Of a stretch of 57,096 nucleotides of DNA, positions 50,550 to 57,096 are shown one piece after another. Origin of the DNA: Candidatus Competibacter sp. (GTDB lineage: Bacteria > Pseudomonadota > Gammaproteobacteria > Competibacterales > Competibacteraceae). Under the pieces are notes generated by a model. That model was given only the letters and a program-made list of their open reading frames with translations, ran no database searches and was not told the origin of the DNA. The position numbers and the translations under genes were made by a program. The stretch lies in assembly GCA_029624815.1 (NCBI GenBank), contig JARSSH010000049.1, forward strand, positions 12,346-69,441, written 5' to 3'. The first letter of the stretch is position 1. Every line of letters starts with the position of its first letter.

Positions 50550-50762
50550 ATGGTCACTGGCACCGTCAAATGGTTTAACGAATCCAAGGGGTTCGGCTTC
50601 ATTACGCCCGATAACGGCGGCGATGACGTGTTTGCGCACTTTTCCGCGATTCAGGCACGCGGCTTCAAGACGCTCAAGGAAAATCAGAAGGTTTCCTTCG
50701 ACGTCACCATGGGGCCCAAAGGCAAGCAAGCAACCAATATCAAGCCACTGGACGAGGACTAG
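50550..50762 (+). CDS. CspA-family cold-shock protein
   Basis: The 70-aa single cold-shock domain has [18 protein letters not shown] with RNP1 (KGFGFI) and VFAHFSAI as RNP2. It binds single-stranded nucleic acid and can melt RNA secondary structure. It is monocistronic: its own promoter and long leader lie upstream and a strong terminator follows 27 bp after the stop. Which paralogue it is cannot be told. Confidence 0.95.
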   Translation: MVTGTVKWFNESKGFGFITPDNGGDDVFAHFSAIQARGFKTLKENQKVSFDVTMGPKGKQATNIKPLDED

Positions 50763-50789
50763 CTTTTTCGTTCGGTTGTCCAGATTCCT

Positions 50790-50819
50790 AAAAAGCCCGG
50801 AATAACCGGGCTTTTTTTT
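50790..50819 (+). terminator. Intrinsic terminator of the csp gene
   Basis: AGCCCGG (50794-50800), loop AATAA, CCGGGCT (50806-50812) and a run of T through 50819. The A-run on the 5' side makes it potentially active on both strands, so it may also stop transcripts from the convergent biotin operon. Confidence 0.92.
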
Positions 50820-50979
50820 CGCCCTCTCCCCCAAGCCGCTCTTTATTTCCCGGGCCGCGTCCAGTCCCTGTTGCCCGCACCTGGCCGAGTTCCGTCCCTT
50901 TCGCGCCTCGCTTGTCAAAATACTCCGGACGGTAGTAGGTATTTCCGTTCATAAAAATCGATAAACCAATGAGCCGTGA

Positions 50980-51696
50980 TTATTCGTATCCGCTTTGAGC
51001 GTGCTTTTCAGGCGGCTGACGGAACGGCGCCAAACCCGGTAAAATCGATAAATACAGCGCCGGCGCGATCTGCTCGGGACTTTCGCCGTACGGAGCCACC
51101 CCCAGCAACGGCGCGTCCAGCCGGGCATGGAGCGCGTCGAGATTCGCTTCGAAACAGGCCATGGCCGGATCGATGCGATTGGCGACCCAACCCGCCAGCG
51201 TCAACCCTCGTCGGGCGATCGCCTCGGCGGTCAGTAGCGCGTGATTCAGGCAGCCCAGCCGCATGCCCACCACCAGAATCACCGGCAAAGCCAGAATGCG
51301 CGCCAAATCGGCGGTGTCGTACCGCTCGTCCAGCGGTACCTGAAAGCCGCCGACGCCTTCCACCCACACCACCTCCACCATGGCCTGCAGCCGTTCGAAC
51401 GCCTGTTGGATCACCGGTATCTCGATGGGCCGACCCACCGCGTGGGCGGCGATATGCGGCGCGACGAAGGGTTCGTACAAAAAAGGGTTGACCGAATCGA
51501 GCGGCGGCGTAATGGAGCTGGCTGCCATCAGGCGCGTGACGTCTTCGTTATGTCCGTCATCTTCAACACCCGCCGCGATCGGTTTCATGCCGATCGCGGT
51601 CCGACCCGACCGGCGCGTGGCGTGCAGCAGGGCACAGGTCACATGGGTTTTGCCCACTCCGGTATCCGTGCCGGTCACGAAAAAAGCCTGTTTCAT
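50980..51696 (-). CDS. bioD: Dethiobiotin synthetase
   Basis: The 238-aa ATP-dependent enzyme has the P-loop FVTGTDTGVGKTHVTCALL and the VEGVGGFQVPL segment with conserved glycines. It closes the ureido ring of dethiobiotin. It is the last gene of bioB-bioA-bioF-bioC-bioD and starts nine bases after bioC ends. The C terminus ends in a Gln/Lys-rich tail. Confidence 0.95.
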   Translation of the reverse strand: MKQAFFVTGTDTGVGKTHVTCALLHATRRSGRTAIGMKPIAAGVEDDGHNEDVTRLMAASSITPPLDSVNPFLYEPFVAPHIAAHAVGRPIEIPVIQQAFERLQAMVEVVWVEGVGGFQVPLDERYDTADLARILALPVILVVGMRLGCLNHALLTAEAIARRGLTLAGWVANRIDPAMACFEANLDALHARLDAPLLGVAPYGESPEQIAPALYLSILPGLAPFRQPPEKHAQSGYE

Positions 51697-51705
51697 GAAA
51701 ATCGC

Positions 51706-52524
51706 TCAACCCGTTTTCGTGGCGATCAGCCACACCGCATCGTAGGTCAACGGCAAGCCGGCGGTTTCCCGCAGCCGTTCGTAGCGCGCGGCGATGGCTT
51801 GCCAGGCGCCACGGCTCAAGGGCGTGGGGCGACGCTGCTCGACCTCGCGCGCTCCGACCGCCTTGACGGCCCGAAGCAGGGTCCGCAAATCGGGATAGTG
51901 TCGGCGCACCGGCTGCCGTCGCCAAATCCGCATCTCCCAACCACCGGCCCGACAATCCGCCAGCAGGCGCTCGGGCGGCGCAATGGTCAGTACGTGGCTG
52001 TATTCGTCGATTTCGGCAAAGGCATGGCGCAGTTCGGGAAAGTTGTCGGTTCCCAAGGTGGCGGCCGCCAACACGCCACCGGATTTCAGTACCCGCCCGG
52101 CCTCGGCCAGACACCAGCCGGGATCGTTCCATTGCCAGGCCAGGCTGGACCAATACAAGTCAAAACCACCGTCAGCCAGCGGCAGGGCCTCGATATCGGC
52201 GCAAATCAGCGCCGCTTCGGCGTCGTGGGTACGGGCGGCGGCCAACATGCCGGGCGCGAAATCGATCAGCGTCAGTCGGGCGCCCGGCCAGCGCCGTCGC
52301 AGCCAAAACACGCCGTAGCCGGTGCCACAACCCGCATCCACAATGGCGGCGGGATCGAGCGCAAGGCCGGATCGATCCAGGTAGAACGCCAGTTGATCGC
52401 AGACCTCGCGCTGGACATCGGCGGCGGCATCATAGGTCGTCGCCGCCCGATCGAAGGCTTGCCGGATGCGTTGCTTGGCCGGCAGCGCGGCGGGCGGGCT
52501 AGTGAGGATGACCGGCACAGTCAC
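51706..52524 (-). CDS. bioC: Malonyl-ACP O-methyltransferase
   Basis: The 272-aa SAM-dependent methyltransferase shows FDRAATTYDAAADVQREV, the SAM loop VDAGCGTGYGVFWLRRRW, and LADGGFDLYWSSLAWQWNDP typical of BioC. It methylates malonyl-ACP so that the fatty-acid machinery can build pimeloyl-ACP. The start is uncertain: GTG at 52524 or 52518 overlapping bioF by about 26 bases is favoured, while ATG 52545 would add seven residues. No bioH is in the window, so the matching esterase must be elsewhere. Confidence 0.9.
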   Translation of the reverse strand: MTVPVILTSPPAALPAKQRIRQAFDRAATTYDAAADVQREVCDQLAFYLDRSGLALDPAAIVDAGCGTGYGVFWLRRRWPGARLTLIDFAPGMLAAARTHDAEAALICADIEALPLADGGFDLYWSSLAWQWNDPGWCLAEAGRVLKSGGVLAAATLGTDNFPELRHAFAEIDEYSHVLTIAPPERLLADCRAGGWEMRIWRRQPVRRHYPDLRTLLRAVKAVGAREVEQRRPTPLSRGAWQAIAARYERLRETAGLPLTYDAVWLIATKTG

Positions 52525-53665
52525 GCAGAGCCGCGATGAGGGCATCAAGCTGAGTCGCCTCGTGCGCCGCCGAAAGGGAAATGCGCAAGCGGGCGGTTCC
52601 GACCGGGACAGTGGGCGGACGGATGGCCGGCACCCACAGGCCACGTTCGAACAAGCGCCCGGACAGCCGCACGGCGGCTTCGTTGTCGCCAACCAGCAGT
52701 GGCTGGATCGCCGTCGGTGATGGCGGCAGGCGCCACGGCAGGCCAGCGAGCCCCGCTCGCAAGCGGGCGATCAACTGTCGCAGATGAGCGCGCCGGTCAT
52801 CGCCCGCCGCGATCAGCGCCAAGCTGGCCAGCAACACGGCGGCCATGATCGGACTGGAGGCGGTGGTGAAGATATACGGCCGCGCCCGCTGCGCCAGCCA
52901 CTCGATCACTCGCCGGTCTCCGGCCACGAACGCGCCGGACCCGCCAGCCGCCTTGCCCAGCGTCCCCATCAGGATCAGTCGCGGCGAGGGCGGCAGCTCA
53001 AAATGGGCAAGGCTGCCCCGACCGCCGGGACCGAGCACGCCAAAGCCGTGCGCGTCGTCGATCACCAGCCAGGCGTCGAAGCGCTCGGCCAGATCGAACA
53101 GTTCCGGCAACGGCGCCAGATCGCCATCCATGCTGAATACCGCGTCGGTGAGAATCAGCTTGCGCCGGGCCGTGCTCCGTTGCAAGCGATGGGCAAGCAC
53201 CTCCATATCACCATGCGGATAACGCAGATGCTCGGCGCGCGCCAGCAAGGCGGCGTCGATCAGGGAGGCGTGATTCAGCTTGTCGGCGAACACGGCGTCG
53301 TCGCGCCCCACCAGCGTCGGCACGATCGCCAGATTGGCCATGTAGCCGGCGCCGAAATACAGCGCCCGCTCGCGACCCACGAAGGCCGCCAGCCGTTCCT
53401 CCAATTCCGCGTGCGGGCGCAGGTGACCGCTCACCACATGCGAGGCGCCGCTGCCCACCCCCCAGCGCGTGGCTGCTTCCCGCGCCGCCGCGATCAGGGC
53501 AGGATGGTTGGCCAAACCGAGGTAATCGTTGCTGCAAAACGCGACCAACCGCCGGTCATCGATCCACGCTTCCGGGCCGCAAGGTGCGTCCAGCGTGCGG
53601 CGGCGGCGCAACAGGCCATCCGCCCTCAGTTGAGCAAGGCCACTGTCCAGCTCGTCCCAGATCAT
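52499..53665 (-). CDS. bioF: 8-Amino-7-oxononanoate synthase
   Basis: The 388-aa PLP enzyme has FCSNDYLGLANHPALIAAAR, GSGASHVVSGHLRPHAELEE, VIDDAHGFGVLGPGGRG, and the PLP lysine in LMGTLGKAAGGSGAFVAGD. It condenses pimeloyl thioester with alanine. Its ATG at 53665 overlaps the bioA stop by four bases and its end overlaps bioC, consistent with tight coupling. Confidence 0.95.
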   Translation of the reverse strand: MIWDELDSGLAQLRADGLLRRRRTLDAPCGPEAWIDDRRLVAFCSNDYLGLANHPALIAAAREAATRWGVGSGASHVVSGHLRPHAELEERLAAFVGRERALYFGAGYMANLAIVPTLVGRDDAVFADKLNHASLIDAALLARAEHLRYPHGDMEVLAHRLQRSTARRKLILTDAVFSMDGDLAPLPELFDLAERFDAWLVIDDAHGFGVLGPGGRGSLAHFELPPSPRLILMGTLGKAAGGSGAFVAGDRRVIEWLAQRARPYIFTTASSPIMAAVLLASLALIAAGDDRRAHLRQLIARLRAGLAGLPWRLPPSPTAIQPLLVGDNEAAVRLSGRLFERGLWVPAIRPPTVPVGTARLRISLSAAHEATQLDALIAALRDCAGHPH

Positions 53666-54984
53666 GCCAGCGCGGCGTCCAGCGCCGCCACCGCGCGTTC
53701 GGCCAAGAGGACCGCTTCGTCGTCGTCGAGGATGTAGGGCGGCATGAAATACAGCGTGGCTCCCAACGGCCGCAGCAGCAGTTCGCGTTGCAGCGCCTCG
53801 CGAAAGAAACGCAACCGAAAATCGGGATCGGCGCTGTCGATATCGACCGCCCAGATCATGCCGCGCTGGCGGAAATGCCGCGCCCGTGGGTGATTGGCCA
53901 GCGGCGTCAACAACTCGGTAAAACGCTCGGCAAAGCGCCGGTTGCGCGCCAGCACCTCGTCCTCGGCGAAGATGTCCAGGGTCGCCAGCGCCGCCCGGCA
54001 GGCCAGGGTATTACCGGTGTAGGAATGGGAATGCAGAAAAGCGCGGGTCAGGCTATCGTCGTAGAAAGCGCCGTAGAGTTCATCCGTGCTCAGCACCACC
54101 GACAGCGGCAGGTATCCGCCGGTAATACCCTTGGACAGACAAAGCAGATCGGGGCGGATACCGGCCTGTTCGTGGGCGAACAGGGTGCCGGTGCGACCGA
54201 AGCCCACCATGATCTCGTCAGCGATCAGATGGACCCGGTACCGGTCGCACAAAGCACGAGCCCGGCGCAGATACTCCGGGTCGTACATCACCATGCCACT
54301 GGCGCCCTGCACCAGGGGTTCCACGATCAGCGCGGCGACCGACTCATGACGGGCCGCCAGCACCGCCTCCAGTCCGCTTGCGGCGCAGCGGGCGACATCG
54401 GCGGCCGTCTCTCCCTCCTCGGCCTGGCGGGCATCGGGAGAGGGAACAGTGACGCCATGGTGCATAAGCGGTCCGTAGGCTTCCTTGTACAAGCCGACAT
54501 CGCTCACCCCCAGCGCACCCAGCGTCTCGCCATGGTAGCCGCCGGTCAGACAGAGGAAGTCCCGCTTGCCGGGCTGGCCGTGATTGCGCCAGTAGTGATG
54601 CGACATTTTGAGGGCGATTTCCACCGCCGCCGAACCGTCCGAGGCGTAGAAACAGTGGCCTAGCGCGCCGCCGGTCAGGGCCGACAGCCGCTCCGACAGT
54701 TCCACCACCGGCGCGTGGGTGAACCCGGCCAGAATGACATGTTCGAGCCGGTCCAGCTGCTCCTTCACGGCGGCGCCGATGCGCGGGTTGGCATGACCGA
54801 ACAGGTTCACCCACCACGAACCGATGGCGTCCAGATAGCGCCGGCCTTCGAAATCGTACAGCCACGCACCCGCGCCACGGGCCACCGGCACCAGCGGCAA
54901 CGCGCCGGAGTCGTGGTATTTCATTTGGGTACAGGGGTGCCAAACCGCTTTCAGGCTGCGATTCAACCAGTCGGTGTTGCCCAT
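53662..54984 (-). CDS. bioA: Adenosylmethionine-8-amino-7-oxononanoate aminotransferase
   Basis: The 440-aa class III aminotransferase shows WHPCTQMKYHDSGALPLVPV, GSWWVNLFGHANPRI, GGYHGETLGALGVSDV, ADEIMVGFGRTGTLFAHE and the PLP lysine in LCLSKGITGGYLPLS. ATG 54984 gives the family N terminus. It lies 13 bp after bioB, within the biotin operon, whereas in E. coli bioA is divergent from bioBFCD. Confidence 0.95.
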   Translation of the reverse strand: MGNTDWLNRSLKAVWHPCTQMKYHDSGALPLVPVARGAGAWLYDFEGRRYLDAIGSWWVNLFGHANPRIGAAVKEQLDRLEHVILAGFTHAPVVELSERLSALTGGALGHCFYASDGSAAVEIALKMSHHYWRNHGQPGKRDFLCLTGGYHGETLGALGVSDVGLYKEAYGPLMHHGVTVPSPDARQAEEGETAADVARCAASGLEAVLAARHESVAALIVEPLVQGASGMVMYDPEYLRRARALCDRYRVHLIADEIMVGFGRTGTLFAHEQAGIRPDLLCLSKGITGGYLPLSVVLSTDELYGAFYDDSLTRAFLHSHSYTGNTLACRAALATLDIFAEDEVLARNRRFAERFTELLTPLANHPRARHFRQRGMIWAVDIDSADPDFRLRFFREALQRELLLRPLGATLYFMPPYILDDDEAVLLAERAVAALDAALA

Positions 54985-54997
54985 GGCCGGTTGTCGT

Positions 54998-55990
54998 TCA
55001 GATTCCGCGCAGCCCGAGCTTTTCAAACAGCGTGTTGTCCAGAGGAGTTTGCGGGTTGCTGGTGGTCAGCAGGTGGTCGCCGTAGAAAATCGAGTTGGCT
55101 CCGGCCAGGAAGCACAGGGCCTGTTCGGATTCGCTCATCTGTTCCCGGCCGGCCGACAGGCGCACGTAGCTGCGCGGCATGGCGATGCGGGCGGCGGCAA
55201 TGGTGCGGGCAAACTCGAAAATATCGATGGGATCGCTGTTGGCCAGCGGCGTACCGGGAATCGGCACCAGATTGTTGATCGGCACCGATTCCGGCGGCGG
55301 GTCGAGATTGGCCAGTTTGGCGATCAACCCAGCGCGATGCCGACGCGATTCGCCCATGCCGACAATGCCGCCGCTGCAGACCTTCAGACCGGCTTCGCGC
55401 ACGTTCCGCAAGGTATCCAGCCGATCCTGATAAGTGTGAGTGGTGACGATATCCCCGTAAAACTCCGGGGCGGTATCGAGATTATGGTTGTAGTAGTCCA
55501 GCCCGGCCTCTTTCAACTGCTCGGCCTGACCGTTCTTGAGAATACCCAGGGTGACACAGGTCTCCAGACCAAGCGCCTTGACGGCGCGCACCATCTCCAT
55601 GACCGCCGGCATGTCCTTCTCCTTGGGGCCGCGCCAGGCCGCGCCCATGCAGAAACGGCCGGCGCCCTGTTCCTTGGCCGCCTTGGCCGCCGCCAGCACT
55701 TCCTCGGTGGACAGCAGGCGCTGCGCCTCCAGCCCGGTCTGGTAGCGTTTGGATTGCGAGCAATAGCCGCAATCTTCCGAGCAATTGCCGGTCTTGATCG
55801 ACAACAGGGTCGAACGTTGCACGGCGTTGGGGTCGAAGTGCTTGCGCAATATTTCCTGGGCACGAAACAGCAGATCGGAGAAAGGCAGTTCGAACAGCGC
55901 CAAGACCGATTCGACGTTCCAGCGTGGAGCTGAAGGAAGCGGTGGCCGAGCGTGCGCTACGGCTTGGGAAAGTAGAGCGGTATCGTTCAT
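54998..55990 (-). CDS. bioB: Biotin synthase
   Basis: The 330-aa radical-SAM enzyme has the cluster motif [13 protein letters not shown] (CxxxCxxC), [14 protein letters not shown] and SGGIVGMGE, with the conserved arginine and cysteines of the second cluster ([11 protein letters not shown]). It inserts sulfur into dethiobiotin. ATG 55990 starts the protein; the open frame to 56059 is longer than the family. It heads the operon; no BirA operator-like palindrome was evident upstream. Confidence 0.96.
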   Translation of the reverse strand: MNDTALLSQAVAHARPPLPSAPRWNVESVLALFELPFSDLLFRAQEILRKHFDPNAVQRSTLLSIKTGNCSEDCGYCSQSKRYQTGLEAQRLLSTEEVLAAAKAAKEQGAGRFCMGAAWRGPKEKDMPAVMEMVRAVKALGLETCVTLGILKNGQAEQLKEAGLDYYNHNLDTAPEFYGDIVTTHTYQDRLDTLRNVREAGLKVCSGGIVGMGESRRHRAGLIAKLANLDPPPESVPINNLVPIPGTPLANSDPIDIFEFARTIAAARIAMPRSYVRLSAGREQMSESEQALCFLAGANSIFYGDHLLTTSNPQTPLDNTLFEKLGLRGI

Positions 55991-56175
55991 GGGTGAATTC
56001 TCAAGGATGGTCTGCGTGAGTCGCTGATCAGGCTTCGGAAACGTGGCGAGTTTGGGCATGTCGAGGGTCGCGAGGCCGCAGCGACGCCAGCCGCCTACCG
56101 GCGCCCCCTTTGGTCGGCTTTAAGATAGCATTCCCGGTCTGGAAAACCATCCCCCACCGGCAGCGCGATGGTTTA

Positions 56176-56202
56176 CTCCCCTCGCCCGTTTGGCAGGGGG
56201 AG
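56176..56202. repeat. GC-rich palindromic element between bioB and the EncFtn gene
   Basis: CTCCCC and GGGGAG are separated by 15 bases rich in GC (with TTT in the middle). This type of dispersed palindrome is common in GC-rich gammaproteobacterial genomes. Only one copy is evident here and it lacks a T-run. The rest of 55991-56262 contains no gene I can support. Confidence 0.35.
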
Positions 56203-56262
56203 AGAGGAGCAAATGATGAGCCAGCAGCCGGACAGGCGCGGATAACCGCCAATCCAGTAAGG

Positions 56263-56550
56263 CTATTTGTGAGCGATTTGCTTCTCCGTGAACAGGTAAT
56301 CCTTGAGTTCCTTGTCAAAGGTCGGGTCTTTCCTGCGAATCCATTCCAGCACCATGGAGGCATGTTCCTTTTCCTCGTCCCGATTATGAGCAAGGATGGC
56401 TTTCAGCTCTCCATCCTTGCAAGTATCCACTCTCTGGTTGTACCAGTCCACCGCTTCCAGTTCTTCCATGAGCGAAACGATGGCACGGTGCATATCCCGT
56501 GTATCATCGGAAAGCTCCGAAATCGGTTCGTGATAACCTTCATGAGCCAT
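56263..56550 (-). CDS. Encapsulated-ferritin-like (EncFtn) protein lacking a cargo peptide
   Basis: The 95-aa helical protein matches the EncFtn family of encapsulin-associated ferritins: HRAIVSLMEELEAVDWYNQR, then ILAHNRDEEKEHASMVLEWI and a LKDYLFTE ending. Residues Glu30, Trp36, Tyr37, Glu60 and His63 correspond to the ferroxidase-centre residues known in Rhodospirillum EncFtn. ATG 56550 follows AGGAGGAAGC. The protein stops at TEKQIAHK without the C-terminal encapsulation peptide, and no encapsulin shell gene is adjacent. It may act freely or with a distant shell. Confidence 0.85.
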   Translation of the reverse strand: MAHEGYHEPISELSDDTRDMHRAIVSLMEELEAVDWYNQRVDTCKDGELKAILAHNRDEEKEHASMVLEWIRRKDPTFDKELKDYLFTEKQIAHK

Positions 56551-56786
56551 TTTGCTTCCTCCTGTATTCAATAAATACGAATTGCATGATCATTATCTAT
56601 CCACAAGCATCGATGTAGCAAATGTTCTTCCAGCATACTCGTTACCGGAACAGGTCGCCCCATATGATATCCTTGAGCATAATCGACATTATAATTTGGT
56701 ATACTTTAAATTAAATTAGTTTTTACTTTTTTTATGATTGATATCATTCTGGTTGACGGTAGGTTGAGTGATATGGAGAGACGGTT

Positions 56787-57096
56787 ATGATTCGCTTGGT
56801 ATTCACCGATCAGATGCGGGAACGGCTGCGTCACGAGCGGCTTCATCATCCGCATCCTCGGGTGCGGCAACGGTTGGAAGCGCTCTATCTCAAGAGCATG
56901 GGCTGGTCGCATCAGGCGATTTGCGCGAGCGTGGGCATCACCAAGCCGACCCTGATTGGCTACCTGCGGTTGTTTCAGGACGGGGGCTGGACGGCGCTGA
57001 CGGCGTGCCGGTTCCGCCGGGCCAGCAGCGCGCTGGCGCCTCAGGTCAAGTCTTATTGTTGCTGGAAAAAAGGAGACGGGATGCGGTGGGTGATGC
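56787..57096 (+). CDS. IS630-family transposase, N-terminal part (runs off the window)
   Basis: From ATG 56787 the frame stays open to the window end (103 codons). It encodes a helix-turn-helix region typical of IS630/Tc1-like transposases in this kind of genome: VRQRLEALYLKSMGWSHQAI, then VGITKPTLIGYLRLFQDGGW and TALTACRFRR. After residue about 84 (LAPQVKS) the sequence no longer looks like the family (YCCWKKGDGMRWVM), which suggests a frameshift or a junction just before the edge. A 236-bp AT-rich gap separates it from the EncFtn gene. Confidence 0.62.
   Translation, partial: MIRLVFTDQMRERLRHERLHHPHPRVRQRLEALYLKSMGWSHQAICASVGITKPTLIGYLRLFQDGGWTALTACRFRRASSALAPQVKSYCCWKKGDGMRWVM

Noticed and set aside
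55991-56110. BirA operator upstream of bioB
   Set aside because: No TTGTAAACC-type inverted repeat is present; nothing here supports a specific operator.

Overview
The window reads as one contiguous piece of a GC-rich gammaproteobacterial chromosome. The evidence is the gene order tRNA-fMet-rimP-nusA-infB-rbfA-truB-rpsO-pnp, dnaX-ybaB-recR, divergent tesA/ybbA-ybbP, an ilvB-ilvN-ilvC run and a bioB-A-F-C-D operon. A glycogen/trehalose block (treY, treZ, glgX), IS1- and IS630-type transposases and an encapsulated-ferritin-like protein would fit a Competibacter-like organism. That placement is only a guess; no rRNA is present.

Layout. (1) 1-9272: a complete type I-F CRISPR-Cas locus on the minus strand: cas1, cas2-3, csy1, csy2, csy3, cas6f, then a leader with a consensus IHF site and the first repeat of an array that runs off the left edge. 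Between cas2-3 and csy1 lies a 376-bp non-csy interval. It holds a degenerate one-spacer CRISPR unit and, immediately after it on the plus strand, a small MNT-type nucleotidyltransferase gene. (2) 9342-17787: MaoC-like protein, YbbA/YbbP exporter with divergent tesA, a decayed IS1-type element, a divergent Hsp90 homologue and a c-type cytochrome. (3) 17929-30325: housekeeping genes for replication, repair, translation and RNA metabolism, with the 4.5S RNA, tRNA-Ser(GGA) and tRNA-fMet, all on the minus strand. (4) 30537-35530: wrbA, small envelope/redox genes, an AT-rich DnaA-box cluster resembling a replication origin, and proS. (5) 35869-50762: branched-chain amino-acid synthesis, pssA, TreYZ/GlgX, leuA, a family 4 uracil-DNA glycosylase, rimI and a cold-shock gene. 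(6) 50980-57096: biotin operon, orphan EncFtn-like ferritin and the start of an IS630-like transposase.

The main discovery candidate is the degenerate mini-CRISPR at 4471-4544. Its first repeat keeps the exact 8-nt crRNA handle and a compensated 5-bp stem; its second keeps the full Cas6f hairpin but has lost everything past the expected cleavage site. The 26-nt guide between them matches a site 100 bp upstream (4397-4422) at 19 of 26 positions. That site has a 5' CC PAM, a fully matched seed apart from position 6, and mismatches at exactly positions 6, 12, 18 and 24 plus 9, 20 and 23. It lies over the -35/spacer region of a promoter with a perfect TATAAT that faces the csy1-4 genes. This is the architecture expected of a Cas-regulating crRNA-like RNA (CreR/CreA type) by which the Csy complex represses its own operon. 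The guide length (32 minus 6) and the adjoining nucleotidyltransferase are further unusual points.

In this reading cas1/cas2-3 acquire spacers and degrade targets, the csy genes make the surveillance complex, and the mini-CRISPR acts as a rheostat and possibly as a guard of the neighbouring nucleotidyltransferase. All of this comes from reading the sequence by eye, without database searches.
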